Positions 8,065-17,853 of a DNA stretch of 64,000 nucleotides are shown here, piece by piece. Numbering within the stretch: position 1 is the first letter of the stretch; each line of letters opens with the position of its first letter. The DNA is from Rhodococcus sp. W8901. GTDB taxonomy: Bacteria; Actinomycetota; Actinomycetes; Mycobacteriales; Mycobacteriaceae. Both the position numbers and the translations under genes were made by a program. The stretch lies in contig NZ_CP054690.1 in NCBI RefSeq assembly GCF_013348805.1, positions 62,001 to 126,000 of the forward strand, written 5' to 3'. The notes under the pieces were generated by a model. The model was not told the DNA's origin. It did not search any database and saw only the letters and a program-made list of their open reading frames with translations.

Positions 8065-9312
8065 ATGACGAAGCTGTATTCCGACCGTCCGTCGGCGCCG
8101 GTTCACCGCGTGGTGGTCCTGGGCGCAGGGTATGCCGGGGTGCTCGCCGCCAACCGGATCCTGTCGAGCCGGGGCGGTATGCCGGGCGAGGACCCGGCCC
8201 GGAACTGTTCTGTGGTCGTGGTCAATCCCCGCGCCGACTTCGTCGAGCGCATCCGCCTGCACGAGGTCGCGGCGGGCACCCGTTCGACGGCGGCGGTGCC
8301 GCTACGGGACCTGCTGCACGGCGATGCGGAGATCGTCGTGGGGTCGGCGACGGCGATCGACGCGGCCCGGCGCCGCGTGGACGTGGCCGTCGGTGACGGC
8401 GTCGAATCCGTCGGATACGACACCCTCGTGTACGCGGTCGGCAGCAACACCGACCGGTCCGTCCCGGGCGTGGGCGAGCACGCCCACCACGCCGGTGACG
8501 TCGATTCGACGGAGGCCCTGCGCGCAGCGGTGGCCGCGCTCGCGCCGGGTTCGATGGTGCGGGTCGTCGGCGGTGGTTCGACGGCGATCGAGATCGCCGG
8601 TGAGATCGGTGCCGCCCGCCCGGATCTCGCCGTCGAGATGGTGTCGGCGGGTGGCGTGGCCGGCTTCATGCGCGATGCCGCGCGCAGCCGGGTGCTCGCC
8701 GCCCTCCGCCGGCTCGGTGTCGCGTGGCGGGACGACACCCGCGTGACCGAGGTACGCGACCGCGAACTGCTCACCGCCGACGGGACCGTCCTCGGGTTCG
8801 ACGTGTGCGTGTGGGCCGCCTCGTTCACCGTGCCGGACCTCGCCGCGCGCAGCGGACTGGCGACGGACGCCGCCGGACGCCTCCGCGTCGACTCGACGCT
8901 GACCAGCATCGACAGCCCCGCGATCGTCGGCGCCGGTGATGCCGTCGTCGCGCCGCCCGAGGTGGGTGCGCACCTGCGCATGGCGTGCGCGGTGGCGATG
9001 CCGCTCGGTGGGCACGCCGCCCACACCGTGCTGGCACGGGTACGGGGCGCGCGGCCCCCGACGCTGTCCCTCGGCCTGGTGGCCCAGTGCATGAGCCTGG
9101 GGCGCAAGGCCGGGTACCTCCAACTGGTCCACCCCGACGACCGTCCGCGCCCGGTCGCGGCGTCCGGGCGGCTCGGTGCCATGATCAAGGAGTCGATCTG
9201 CCGGATGACCGTCGACAAGATGCGCGCCGAGCGGACCCGGCCCGGCGCCTACAAGACCCCCAAGGGGCCGCGCCCGCGCGCGGCGTCCCGGGTGGTGGAG
9301 GAGATCCGATGA
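8065..9312 (+). CDS. FAD/NAD(P)-dependent oxidoreductase coupled to the ECF41 sigma factor
   Basis: 415-residue two-dinucleotide-fold flavoprotein of the NDH-2-like/pyridine-nucleotide disulfide family. The FAD motif VVVLGAGYAGVLAAN is near residue 17, the NAD(P) motif VRVVGGGSTAIEIAGE near 170, and the second FAD contact AIVGAGDAV near 290. No CxxxxC redox disulfide is present, so it resembles NADH:quinone oxidoreductases rather than disulfide reductases. It has a long basic C-terminus. It begins at an ATG with AGGAGA upstream, and its stop overlaps the sigma-factor start as ATGA. ECF41 sigma genes are characteristically linked to a carboxymuconolactone decarboxylase, oxidoreductase or epimerase, and this gene fits the oxidoreductase type. 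Confidence 0.85.
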   Translation: MTKLYSDRPSAPVHRVVVLGAGYAGVLAANRILSSRGGMPGEDPARNCSVVVVNPRADFVERIRLHEVAAGTRSTAAVPLRDLLHGDAEIVVGSATAIDAARRRVDVAVGDGVESVGYDTLVYAVGSNTDRSVPGVGEHAHHAGDVDSTEALRAAVAALAPGSMVRVVGGGSTAIEIAGEIGAARPDLAVEMVSAGGVAGFMRDAARSRVLAALRRLGVAWRDDTRVTEVRDRELLTADGTVLGFDVCVWAASFTVPDLAARSGLATDAAGRLRVDSTLTSIDSPAIVGAGDAVVAPPEVGAHLRMACAVAMPLGGHAAHTVLARVRGARPPTLSLGLVAQCMSLGRKAGYLQLVHPDDRPRPVAASGRLGAMIKESICRMTVDKMRAERTRPGAYKTPKGPRPRAASRVVEEIR

Positions 9313-10214
9313 ATCTCGTTCCCGAATCCTCCGACTACAAACAGCTTTTCGGTGTGGCGTATCGGATGCTCGGCTCGGCCCACGACGCCGAGGACGCCGT
9401 GCAGGACGCCGTCGTCCGGTGGCAGGCACTCGGGGACGGCGAGCGGGCGTCGATTCGCGAGCCGCTCGCGTGGATGATGACGGTGGTCAGCCGGATCTGC
9501 CTGGATCAGTTGGGGTCTGCTCGTGCCCGGCGGGAGTCGTACGTAGGCATCTGGCTGCCGGAACCGGTGCCCGGCACCATCGGCCCGGCGACCGTGAGCG
9601 GACGGCCACCGGATCCCGCCGATGCGGTGACGCTCGACGAGTCGGTGTCGGTGGCGTTGATGCGGGCGATGGAGTCGCTGACGCCGGGCGAGCGGGTCGC
9701 GCTGATCCTGCACGACGTGTTCGGTATGCCGTTCGCGGAGATCGGGGACGTCGTCGGCCGGACACCGGACGCGTGCCGTCAGCTCGCGTCCACGGCGCGG
9801 CGTCACCTGCGGTCCGCGCCGAGGTTCCAGCCGGAGGACGAGCAGCGGAGGCAGGTGGTGGCCGCGTTCACGGCGGCCTGCGCCACCGGCGACATCGACG
9901 CTCTGACGACCGTTCTCGCGCCGGAGGTGGTGTCCCGCGCCGACGGCGGCGGAATGCCGGGCATCGCGCGGGTGCCGGTGGTGGGTGTCGAGCGGGTCGC
10001 GCGATATCTGCTGGGCATCGTCGGACTCAGTGAGGCGCGTGGACTCACGCTGGGTGCGCGGTTCGCGTCGGTGAACAACCGCACCGGAGTGGTCATCTCG
10101 TTCGACGATCAGGTGGCCGCGGTCCTGGATCTCGCCGTCGCGGACGGACGTGTCCACGAGATCGCGATCATCATGAACCCCGACAAACTGGGGGCCTGGG
10201 CCGAGCCGGTCTGA
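9309..10214 (+). CDS. ECF41-family RNA polymerase sigma factor (SigJ-like)
   Basis: 301-residue extracytoplasmic-function sigma factor with a SnoaL-like C-terminal extension, the layout of group ECF41. Region 2 is at about residues 8-75 (YRMLGSAHDAEDAVQDAVVRW). Region 4 is at about 120-180 (LTPGERVALILHDVFGMPF, then the DACRQLASTARRHL helix). The extension from about 185 contains the DGGG motif (SRADGGGMPG) and ends with NPDKL, both hallmarks of ECF41, where the extension modulates activity instead of a separate anti-sigma factor. The start is fixed by the ATGA overlap with the oxidoreductase. The longer frame upstream is antisense shadow. No anti-sigma gene is adjacent. Confidence 0.92.
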   Translation: MNLVPESSDYKQLFGVAYRMLGSAHDAEDAVQDAVVRWQALGDGERASIREPLAWMMTVVSRICLDQLGSARARRESYVGIWLPEPVPGTIGPATVSGRPPDPADAVTLDESVSVALMRAMESLTPGERVALILHDVFGMPFAEIGDVVGRTPDACRQLASTARRHLRSAPRFQPEDEQRRQVVAAFTAACATGDIDALTTVLAPEVVSRADGGGMPGIARVPVVGVERVARYLLGIVGLSEARGLTLGARFASVNNRTGVVISFDDQVAAVLDLAVADGRVHEIAIIMNPDKLGAWAEPV

Positions 10215-10224
10215 CCCCTCCCTG

Positions 10225-10290
10225 CCGCGTTTTGCGCACTTATCGTTGAGTTTCGGGCTCGCATATCACCGATAAGTGCGCAAAACGCGG
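10225..10290. repeat. 66-bp hairpin element, copy 2
   Basis: Perfect 21-bp arms (10225-10245 and 10270-10290) enclose a 24-base loop. The arm sequence matches copy 1 at 7874-7939 while the loop differs. It sits between the convergent sigma-factor and DUF998 genes and could act as a terminator. Confidence 0.9.
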
Positions 10291-10302
10291 GGGAGCGGGG
10301 TT

Positions 10303-10983
10303 TCACGTGGAACCGGCAGAACCGGACACCCCGTGCACGTCCCGCCATGTCCGGTCGTTCAGGACCGTCGCCGCGACCAGGACCATCCACCCGCTCATCG
10401 ACAGCAGTTCGACGCGCTGGGCGAAGCCGAGCCAGCTGTGGCTGCCCGACGGGTCGTCGACGCCGACGAGCATCCACAGCGTGCCGACGAGGAACAGCAC
10501 CACGACGGTGAGCCCGGCCCACCACATCGCCTGCGGTGCGCGGTAGACGTAGATCGCGATGATGAACGCGAGCGCCGAGACCACCGCCGCCGTCACCGAC
10601 AGCGTGCTCGTGAGTGCGTGCCACTGGTGGGTGAGTGGCACCTGCGCCGCCTCGCACGCGGGCTTCGAACACCGCAGCGGCAGCCGGGAATCGGCGATCG
10701 TGCCGACGGCGAACACACCGAGCGCGATCCAGCCGACGACGGTGAGGAATCGCCACGGACGGATGGTCAGCCCCACCAGCGCGGCGATCGTCAGCACGAT
10801 CCCGGTCAGCAGGTCACCGCTGCGGTAGAGGATCCCGTGTTCCTCATCGGTCGCCGCCAGTTGGCTGGCGAACCCCTCGAACGGGCCCTCCCCGGTGTTC
10901 AGGACGAACGCGAGTACCCACGACGAGTACAGGATCGCGCCCGCGATCAGCAGCGCGGTGAGCAGGTACCGCCGGACGGTCAT
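10303..10983 (-). CDS. DUF998 integral membrane protein
   Basis: 226-residue membrane protein with six predicted transmembrane helices. DUF998 is a small family of unknown role in actinobacterial membranes. The first helix (LLTALLIAGAILYSSWVLAF) follows MTVRRY. A loop with two cysteines (PLRCSKPACEAAQ) lies between helices 3 and 4, probably outside and able to form a disulfide. HQWHALTSTLSV contains the characteristic His pair. The upstream extension of the frame is the shadow of lysX. The ATG at 10983 lies 13 bases after the lysX stop on the same strand, so it may be co-transcribed with lysX. Confidence 0.75.
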   Translation of the reverse strand: MTVRRYLLTALLIAGAILYSSWVLAFVLNTGEGPFEGFASQLAATDEEHGILYRSGDLLTGIVLTIAALVGLTIRPWRFLTVVGWIALGVFAVGTIADSRLPLRCSKPACEAAQVPLTHQWHALTSTLSVTAAVVSALAFIIAIYVYRAPQAMWWAGLTVVVLFLVGTLWMLVGVDDPSGSHSWLGFAQRVELLSMSGWMVLVAATVLNDRTWRDVHGVSGSAGST

Positions 10984-10996
10984 CGTCACCGCGTCC

Positions 10997-13900
10997 TCAG
11001 TTCCGCGGCTTGGCGAACGGGAAGGCGAGCGACTCGCGGATGCTGCCGCCGGTGATGAGCATGACGATCCGGTCGACGCCCATGCCGAGGCCACCGGTGG
11101 GCGGCATCGCGTGCTCGAGGGCCTGCAGGAAGTCCTCGTCCAGTTCCATCGCCTCGGCGTCGCCGCCGGCCGCGAGCAGTGACTGCTCGGTGAGCCGCTG
11201 CCGCTGGTCGATCGGGTCGGTCAGCTCGCTGTATGCGGTGCCCAGTTCCATGCCCCACGCCACCAGGTCCCACTTCGCGGCCACGCCCGCAATGGTGGGG
11301 TGTGGCCGGGTCAGCGGCGACATCGACGTCGGGAAGTTGGTGTAGAACGTCGGGAACTCGGTCTGCCCCTCCACCAGGTGTTCGTACATCTCCTGCGCGA
11401 CGGCACCCGCGTCCCAGCTCTTCTGGTACTCGATCTCGTTCTCGTCGCACAGCTTCTGCAGGATCTCCAGCGGCGTCTCGGGGGTCACCTCGACGCCGAC
11501 CTTCTCGGCGACCGCACCGTGCATCGTCTTGACCGGCCATTCGCCCGAGATGTCGACGGCGACCAGTTCGCCGTCCGGTCCGGGCCGCATGATCGTCTGG
11601 CTGCCGTGCGCGGCGACGGCCGCTGCCTGGATCAGCTCGCGGCACAACACCATCATGCGTTCGTAGTCGCTGTGCGCCTCGTACGCCTCGAGGATCGTGA
11701 ACTCCGGGTTGTGCTTGAAGTCCACGCCCTCGTTGCGGAATACGCGCCCGATCTCGAACACCTTCTCCATTCCGGCCACGCACAGTCGCTTGAGGAACAG
11801 CTCCGGCGCGATCCGCAGGTACAGGTCCAGGTCGTACGCGTTGATGTGGGTGACGAACGGGGCCGCGTTGGCGCCGCCGTGGATGCGCTGCAGGATCGGC
11901 GTCTCCACCTCGAGGTAGTCGCGACCGGAAAGCGTGTCGCGCAGCGACTTCACGATCGCGGTGCGTGCGGCCAGCAGCCGCCGCGACTCGGGGTTGATCG
12001 CGAGGTCCACGTACCGCTGCCGCACCCGGGTCTCGGCGTCGGTCAGGCCCTTCCACTTGTCGGGCAGCGGGTGCAGGCACTTGCCGTTCATCCGCCAGTC
12101 CGTCGCCAGCAGCGACAGCTCACCCTTGCGGCTGCGGCCGATGGTCCCGCTGACCTCCATGAGGTCCCCGAGGTCGAAGTCGGCGGAGAACTCGTCGAGG
12201 CGGTCACCGACGGCGGTTCGTTCGATCAGCACCTGGATGTCGCCGGACCAGTCCCGCAGCACCGCGAACGCGACACCGCCGTACGTGCGAATTCGCAGCA
12301 GTCGGCCCGCGATCCGCACCCGCGTGCCCTCGGGCGAGGCGGCGGCCGCGGCGACCGTGTGGGTCGGGGGATAGGCGACGGGGTAGGGGTCGATGCCCTC
12401 GTCGGCCAGGCGCTCGAGCTTGTCCATCCGTACCCGGACCTGCTCGGGGCGGCGGGGCCCGGTCGGATCGACCTTGGCGGGGACGATCTCCGCGGCAGCC
12501 GGGGCGGCGTCCGGTGCGCTGCCGTCCGCGTGCAGGATCCCGGAGTGCGCCAACGCTTCCGGTACCGCGGTGTGACGGCCGGTGTGGGCGAGGGCGTCGG
12601 TGCGGTGACCGAAACTCGGCAGCGTCAGGAAGCCCTCGGCGATGGCCGACGCGATCGCGACGCGGGGCAGCTGCCGGTTGTCGTCGAAGCACAGGTAGCG
12701 CGGCGCCCACTCCGGCAGGTACTTCACGTTGGAGCGGTACAGCGCCTCGAGCTGCCACCACCGGGAGAAGAACAGCAGCATCGAGCGCCACACGCGCAGG
12801 ACCGGGCCGGCGCCGATGCGGGCACCCTCCTCGAACGCCGACCGGAACACCGCGAAGTTCAGCGAGATCCGGATCACCCCGAACTCGTCCGCGCGGGTCG
12901 CGAGCTCGGTGATCATCAGTTCGTTGACGCCGTTCGGGGCGAGCGGGTTGCGGCGCATCAGGTCGAGCGAGGCCCCGTTGGAACCCCACGGCACGAGCGA
13001 GAGCATGCCCAGCACGCCACCGTCGGGTCCGATCGCCTCGACCAGCAGGCAGTCACCGTCGAGGGGGTCGCCGAGCCGTCCGAGGGCCATCGAGAAGCCG
13101 CGCTCGGACTCGGTGTCGCGCCAGCTGTCGGCGCGGGAGATCACGTCGGCCATCTTGGCGGGCGGGATGTCGCGGTGGCGTCGGATCCGGACGGTGACGC
13201 CCTGCTTGCGGACGCGGTGCACGGCCTGGCGCACCTGCCGCATCTCGCGGCCGTTCAGGCTGAAATCGCGGGTCTCGAGGATCGCCTCGTCGCCGAGTTG
13301 GAGGACGGACAGTCCGCCCCGCTTGTAGGCGGTGGCGCCGGCCTCGCTCGCGCCCATCACCGCCGGAGCCCAGCCGTACTTCGACGCGAGCTCGAGCCAC
13401 GCGTCGATCGCGTGCGACCACGCCTCCGGGTTGCCGATCGGGTCGCCGCTGGCGAGGCACACCCCGGCCTCGACTCGGTAGGTCACCGCGGCCTTGCCGC
13501 TCGGAGCGAAGACGACGGCCTTGTCGCGCCGGGTGGCGAAGTAGCCGAGGGAATCGCCTCCGCCGTACGCGTCGAGCAGCCCGCGCAGCGCCGATTCGTC
13601 GTTGCCGGTCAACGCGTTCGATGCCCGCTGCGAGCGGAACAGCGTGATCACCGCGGCGAGCAGTGCGAGTGCGCCGAACAGTCCGAGCAGGGTGTTGACG
13701 AACGCGTGCGGGTGGCCGTCGAACTGCTCGTTCTCGATCACCACGAGCGCGGTGACGCGGTTGAGGGCCCAGAAGAACCGTTGGCCCGACGGCAGGGTGC
13801 CGGGGAACATCTCCACCAGCGCCCAGCCGAGGAGCGTGCCGACCGCGAGACCGGCCACCAGCACCCCGAGGGCTTTCCAGCCGGCGCCGCGTCGGACCCG

Positions 13901-14347
13901 GGTGTAGAACTCCTTGTGCGCGGCGATCAGGATCCCGATGACCGCCAGCTGCACGACGAACGCGACGGCGGAGTTGATGTTCTTGTCGACCACGGCCGTC
14001 ACGGCGTTCAACACCGCGAACACCGTCAGGTAGATCGTGAGCAGCCACCACGCGATCCGCTTGCGGCTCGCGAGCGCGGCGGCGACGAGCCCGAGGACCA
14101 GTGCCCACGCGAAGCTCGTGTCCGGGGCGTCGAAATAGTAGTTCTCGACGTACACGCGCGGGGTGTGGACGAGGTACCGCAGCGCCGGCGACAGGCTCCA
14201 CAGGAAGACCAGGACGGAGAACACCCCGAGGACGAGTCCCGCGATGTGTGGAACTTCGCTCAGGTGTCCGCGTTTCGGCGCGAGGGAGGACCGGTGTTGT
14301 TCCGGGTTCTCCGCCGCATCGGCAGGGGTGCCGGTGCTCGTGGCCAT
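10997..14347 (-). CDS. lysX: Bifunctional lysyl-phosphatidylglycerol synthetase / lysyl-tRNA synthetase LysX
   Basis: 1116-residue LysX. It charges tRNA with lysine and transfers the lysine to phosphatidylglycerol, giving a positively charged lipid that protects against cationic peptides. In order: an MprF-like membrane region of about six helices (residues ~35-235), a DUF2156 transferase domain (~243-582), an anticodon-binding OB fold (~640-750, [11 protein letters not shown]), and a class II LysRS catalytic core (~770-1110) with motif 2 [15 protein letters not shown] near 869 and motif 3 [11 protein letters not shown] near 1086. All parts are intact. The ATG at 14347 has GGAAGGA upstream; the longer frame is not needed. 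A separate housekeeping LysRS presumably exists elsewhere. Confidence 0.95.
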   Translation of the reverse strand: MATSTGTPADAAENPEQHRSSLAPKRGHLSEVPHIAGLVLGVFSVLVFLWSLSPALRYLVHTPRVYVENYYFDAPDTSFAWALVLGLVAAALASRKRIAWWLLTIYLTVFAVLNAVTAVVDKNINSAVAFVVQLAVIGILIAAHKEFYTRVRRGAGWKALGVLVAGLAVGTLLGWALVEMFPGTLPSGQRFFWALNRVTALVVIENEQFDGHPHAFVNTLLGLFGALALLAAVITLFRSQRASNALTGNDESALRGLLDAYGGGDSLGYFATRRDKAVVFAPSGKAAVTYRVEAGVCLASGDPIGNPEAWSHAIDAWLELASKYGWAPAVMGASEAGATAYKRGGLSVLQLGDEAILETRDFSLNGREMRQVRQAVHRVRKQGVTVRIRRHRDIPPAKMADVISRADSWRDTESERGFSMALGRLGDPLDGDCLLVEAIGPDGGVLGMLSLVPWGSNGASLDLMRRNPLAPNGVNELMITELATRADEFGVIRISLNFAVFRSAFEEGARIGAGPVLRVWRSMLLFFSRWWQLEALYRSNVKYLPEWAPRYLCFDDNRQLPRVAIASAIAEGFLTLPSFGHRTDALAHTGRHTAVPEALAHSGILHADGSAPDAAPAAAEIVPAKVDPTGPRRPEQVRVRMDKLERLADEGIDPYPVAYPPTHTVAAAAASPEGTRVRIAGRLLRIRTYGGVAFAVLRDWSGDIQVLIERTAVGDRLDEFSADFDLGDLMEVSGTIGRSRKGELSLLATDWRMNGKCLHPLPDKWKGLTDAETRVRQRYVDLAINPESRRLLAARTAIVKSLRDTLSGRDYLEVETPILQRIHGGANAAPFVTHINAYDLDLYLRIAPELFLKRLCVAGMEKVFEIGRVFRNEGVDFKHNPEFTILEAYEAHSDYERMMVLCRELIQAAAVAAHGSQTIMRPGPDGELVAVDISGEWPVKTMHGAVAEKVGVEVTPETPLEILQKLCDENEIEYQKSWDAGAVAQEMYEHLVEGQTEFPTFYTNFPTSMSPLTRPHPTIAGVAAKWDLVAWGMELGTAYSELTDPIDQRQRLTEQSLLAAGGDAEAMELDEDFLQALEHAMPPTGGLGMGVDRIVMLITGGSIRESLAFPFAKPRN

Positions 14348-14432
14348 CGAGGTCCTTCCCGTCACGGTGTGGTGTCTGTCTCCAGTGTGAGGCGTCGAAG
14401 GGCTGTTTGGGGCGAAGGAGGATGATGGTGGC

Positions 14433-14666
14433 ATGTCTGACGCTGTGGACGCTGTGCCGATCCGTGACGAGTCGATCCGCCTGGGTCAGTTCCTCAAGCT
14501 CGCCAATCTCATCGATTCGGGCGCCGAGGCGAAGGGCGTCATCGCCGACGGGCTCGTGAGCGTCAACGGCGAGGTCGAGATCCGTCGCGGTCGACAGTTG
14601 CGCGACGGCGACGTCGTGGAGATCGGTGGGATGTCGGCACGGGTGAGCGGTCCCGAGGCGCAGTAA
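14433..14666 (+). CDS. S4-domain RNA-binding protein (YbcJ-like)
   Basis: 77-residue single S4 domain, a small RNA-binding fold seen at the ends of ribosomal and pseudouridine-synthase proteins and here free-standing. The core [20 protein letters not shown], then [19 protein letters not shown], matches the family closely. It starts at an ATG with GGAGGATG upstream. It runs divergently from lysX with an 85-base gap. The RNA target is unknown; ribosome-associated roles are usual. Confidence 0.88.
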   Translation: MSDAVDAVPIRDESIRLGQFLKLANLIDSGAEAKGVIADGLVSVNGEVEIRRGRQLRDGDVVEIGGMSARVSGPEAQ

Positions 14667-14739
14667 CGCTCGGTCCGATCCACCCGCACGGCGCGTCGGC
14701 GCCCACTCCCCGACGGACGCCGGGAGGGAGCGGGACGGC

Positions 14740-16308
14740 ATGACGGCGAGTGAGGGTTCGGGGACCACGACGGTACCGCGTCGGCACCTGCTGTCGCGAG
14801 CGTTGTCCGGCGTGCTGGCCGCCGCGATGGTGCTGGGTGTGGGGGAGTTGCTGTCGGTGCCGATCGGCGCGGAGTCCTCACCGTTCTTCGCGGTCGGCTC
14901 CACCACCGTCGATCGGAGTCCCGCGTGGGCGCGGGAGTTCGCGATCACCACGTTCGGCACCGGCGACAAGCCGGCCCTGTTCGTCGGCATGAGCATCCTG
15001 ATCGTGCTGCTCACCGCGGTGGCCGGGATGATCGAACAGCCGCGGCGCCCGTACGGCAGCGCGATCCTGCTCGCGCTCGGCATCGTCGGGGTGTACGCCG
15101 CGACCCACCGTCCCGGCGCCACCGCTGTCCACGCGCTGCCGACGATCGCCGGTGTGGCCGCCGGCATCCTCACGCTGCGGGTGCTCACCGCGCGGGCACG
15201 GGTTCCGGAGGGAGCTGCCGTCGAGGTCTCGGGCATGCCACGGCGCACCTTCCTGATCCTGGCTGCATCGGTGGCCGCCGCGGCTGCCGCCGCCGCGGCC
15301 ACCGGCCGCTACCTGGCGGGCACCGTCTCCGGGGCGATCCGGAACCGCAGCAACCTCACCCTGCCCGGCGTCGCCGCAGCCGACCGCGCGGCTCCGATCG
15401 CGCCCGGCACCGACATCGCGGTGCCCGACGTCACCCCCTTCATCACCGCCGACGACGACTTCTACCGCATCGACACCGCGCTGCAGGTCCCCATGCTCAC
15501 CACCGAGAACTGGCGCCTGCGCATCCACGGCATGGTCGATCGCGAGGTCACGCTCACGTGGGACGACCTGACCGCGCGGAAACCGATCGAACGGGCCGTC
15601 ACGCTCACCTGCGTCTCCAACGAGGTCGGTGGCCACCTCGCGGGCAACGCCACCTGGATCGGCTACCGGATCGCGGATTTGCTCGACGAGGTCGGCGTCT
15701 CGCCCACCGCGGACATGCTGCTGTCCACCAGCTCCGACGGGTTCACCGTCGGGACACCGGTCGCGGTGCTGCGCGACGGCCGCGACGCGATCCTCGCGGT
15801 CGCGATGAACGGTCGACCGCTGCCGTTCGAGCATGGCTACCCGGTCCGTCAGGTGGTGCCCGGTCTGTACGGGTTCGTCTCGGCGACGAAGTGGGTGGTG
15901 GACTGGGAACTGACACGCTTCGACCGCGCGGAGGCGTACTGGACGCGGCGCGGGTGGGCGGAGCAGGCGCCGATCAAGACGGCGTCGCGCATCGACGTGC
16001 CCGCGGCGTTCGGGAGGATCACCGCCGGTCCGAGGGTCGTCGCGGGGACCGCGTGGGCGCAGCACCGCGGCATCGCGAGGGTCGAGGTCCGCGTCGACGG
16101 CGGCGAGTGGCAGACCGCGACGCTCGCGCCGCCGTACTCGATCGACACGTGGCGGCAGTGGACGTGGCAGTGGGACGCCCCGCCCGGGGTGCACAACCTG
16201 CAGGTGCGGGCCACCGACCTCGACGGCAACACCCAGACCGAGAAGCGGACGGCGCCGATCCCCGACGGTGCCAGCGGATGGCACTCGTGCACGGTCACGG
16301 TGTCCTGA
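14740..16308 (+). CDS. Membrane-bound molybdopterin-dependent oxidoreductase (sulfite-oxidase family)
   Basis: 522-residue protein with an N-terminal membrane part of four to five helices (residues ~15-200) and a C-terminal sulfite-oxidase-type molybdopterin domain (~235-400) followed by an Ig-like dimerisation domain (~420-520). The molybdenum-ligating Cys is in the conserved TLTCVSNEVGG. The motif RPLPFEHGYPVRQVVPG is also typical. No haem-binding domain is fused. The catalytic domain should face outside the membrane; the Ala-rich segment before it (about residues 170-195) looks like a last membrane helix. It is a single gene with GGGAGGGAG upstream of the ATG. The physiological substrate is unknown; members reduce or oxidise sulfur or methionine sulfoxide compounds. 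Confidence 0.88.
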   Translation: MTASEGSGTTTVPRRHLLSRALSGVLAAAMVLGVGELLSVPIGAESSPFFAVGSTTVDRSPAWAREFAITTFGTGDKPALFVGMSILIVLLTAVAGMIEQPRRPYGSAILLALGIVGVYAATHRPGATAVHALPTIAGVAAGILTLRVLTARARVPEGAAVEVSGMPRRTFLILAASVAAAAAAAAATGRYLAGTVSGAIRNRSNLTLPGVAAADRAAPIAPGTDIAVPDVTPFITADDDFYRIDTALQVPMLTTENWRLRIHGMVDREVTLTWDDLTARKPIERAVTLTCVSNEVGGHLAGNATWIGYRIADLLDEVGVSPTADMLLSTSSDGFTVGTPVAVLRDGRDAILAVAMNGRPLPFEHGYPVRQVVPGLYGFVSATKWVVDWELTRFDRAEAYWTRRGWAEQAPIKTASRIDVPAAFGRITAGPRVVAGTAWAQHRGIARVEVRVDGGEWQTATLAPPYSIDTWRQWTWQWDAPPGVHNLQVRATDLDGNTQTEKRTAPIPDGASGWHSCTVTVS

Positions 16309-16324
16309 CCGCGGTCCCGGGGTG

Positions 16325-17821
16325 TCAGTGGGCCCGACGGTGCTGGCGCGAGACGGCGATCCGCCCGGCCGCCCGCAGCAGGTGCGGTGCGTGGCGCGCG
16401 GTACCCAGAATTAGACGATCGATCATGTTCAGACTCAACGGGTTTCGGGACATCGCCCGGGAACTGTCGCAGGTTTCGGTGAGTGCGTACAACCGCCAGT
16501 GCCCGGGGACGCCCTTGAGGTCGTGGTCACCACGGTCGGTGAAGACCAGTCCGGAGCCGACGACGAGGTCGCGCACCGTCCGTGAGACCAGCACCTCGTC
16601 GGGGCCGGCCGCCGCCGCGATGCGCGCGCCGACGTGCACGGTCATCCCGGTCAGTTCGGTTCCGATTCCCTCGAGTTCGCCGGTGTGCACGCCCGCTCGT
16701 ACGCCGAGCCCCAGTTGGTGGGCCTGGCGGCACACGGTGCGTGCACACCGGACCGCGGCGACCGGACCGTCGAACACGCTCAGCGTGCCGTCGCCGGCGA
16801 CGTTCACCAGGCGTCCGCCCGTCTCCTCGACCTCGTTGCGCACCTGGCGCTCGTGCGCGGCGCGAAGATCGCGGTAGCGGCTGTCACCGATCCGGGCGAG
16901 CGTCTCGGTGGACGCGACCACATCGGTGAACAGCACCGACGCGAGATAGCGTTCGGCGTCGACGAGCCGACGGACCCCGGTCGCGACCTCCTCGATGTGG
17001 TCGAGGACCGGTATCCAGGCCTCACCCATCGAGGTGCCGGGCGGCAGCGGGGGCAGCACGTGCAGCGTGCCGTGCGGAATCGCTGCGGCGATCTGCCGGG
17101 AGGCTTCCAACGGGACCGCGCTCCGCGCGGAGTGCAGGACACGGGTGGGGCACTGGACGGAGGCCAGTGTGTCGAAGTAGTCGACCCGGAACAACCATTC
17201 GAGGTGTGCGCGGGCGGTGGCGGGGGTCGCCGAACAGCGCTCGAGCAGCGCCATCAGCCGCCGATTGAACGGCGAGTCCTGGGTCGGATCCCACATGGCG
17301 ATGACCTGGCCGGAACCCCAGTCGTCGTAGACGGCCCGCCATCCGTCGACGAAGCGGTCCCGCGACTGGCCGGTCCACCCCCGCGGCAGGTCCACGCCCT
17401 CGCGGAGGGCGCCCTCGACGAAGGGCTGCTGGAAGACCATTCCGGTGACCCGGTCCGGGGCGCGGGCCGCGATCAACGCGAGGGCCCCGCAGGTGCTGCC
17501 GATGCCGACCAGGGTGGCGCGGTGCATCCCGACCGCGTCCATGACCGCGAGCACGTCGTCGGCCTGCTGTTCGAGGGTGGGGACGTGGTCGACCGGATCG
17601 GACAGGCCGAAGCCGCGGCGCTGGAAGTACACCATCCGGCAGAAGGTCGCGGCCCGCTCGAAGACGTAGTGGATGTGGGGATCGGTCCACATGAGATCGG
17701 GATGCAGGCCGATCTCGAGAAACAGGACCACGTCCGTGCTGTTCTCGCCGCCCTCGCCCACGACCTGATATGCCAGCGCGTGCCCGTCACGCTCGACGTA
17801 CCTCGTTCCAGGCGGGTACAT
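16325..17821 (-). CDS. Alpha/beta-hydrolase fused to class III nucleotide cyclase (LipJ / Rv1900c-like)
   Basis: 498-residue two-domain protein. Residues ~1-300 are an alpha/beta-hydrolase fold and ~315-470 a class III adenylate/guanylate cyclase domain, the architecture of M. tuberculosis Rv1900c (LipJ). In the cyclase part both metal-binding aspartates are visible, in VLFTDVVAST and NVAGDGTLSVF, so it may be catalytically competent. In the hydrolase part the nucleophile elbow reads VGIGSTCGAL; aligned to the usual VGxSxG, the Ser is not in the expected place, suggesting a ligand-sensing or altered role. The ATG at 17821 begins exactly at the conserved N-terminus of such proteins; the long upstream frame is a shadow. 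Cytoplasmic; no neighbours in an operon. Confidence 0.88.
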   Translation of the reverse strand: MYPPGTRYVERDGHALAYQVVGEGGENSTDVVLFLEIGLHPDLMWTDPHIHYVFERAATFCRMVYFQRRGFGLSDPVDHVPTLEQQADDVLAVMDAVGMHRATLVGIGSTCGALALIAARAPDRVTGMVFQQPFVEGALREGVDLPRGWTGQSRDRFVDGWRAVYDDWGSGQVIAMWDPTQDSPFNRRLMALLERCSATPATARAHLEWLFRVDYFDTLASVQCPTRVLHSARSAVPLEASRQIAAAIPHGTLHVLPPLPPGTSMGEAWIPVLDHIEEVATGVRRLVDAERYLASVLFTDVVASTETLARIGDSRYRDLRAAHERQVRNEVEETGGRLVNVAGDGTLSVFDGPVAAVRCARTVCRQAHQLGLGVRAGVHTGELEGIGTELTGMTVHVGARIAAAAGPDEVLVSRTVRDLVVGSGLVFTDRGDHDLKGVPGHWRLYALTETCDSSRAMSRNPLSLNMIDRLILGTARHAPHLLRAAGRIAVSRQHRRAH

Positions 17822-17853
17822 AACCCCAGCGTAGGCCGCGGCCCTGATCCGAC

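Noticed and set aside
11300-14425. A 1041-codon open frame on the plus strand opposite lysX
   Set aside because: It is the antisense shadow of lysX: low-complexity Arg/Glu/Gly/Val-rich translation, no domain, and lysX motifs are unambiguous on the other strand. Similar long shadows at 2786-4756, 4545-6065, 16634-17857 and 35010-36683 were dropped for the same reason.
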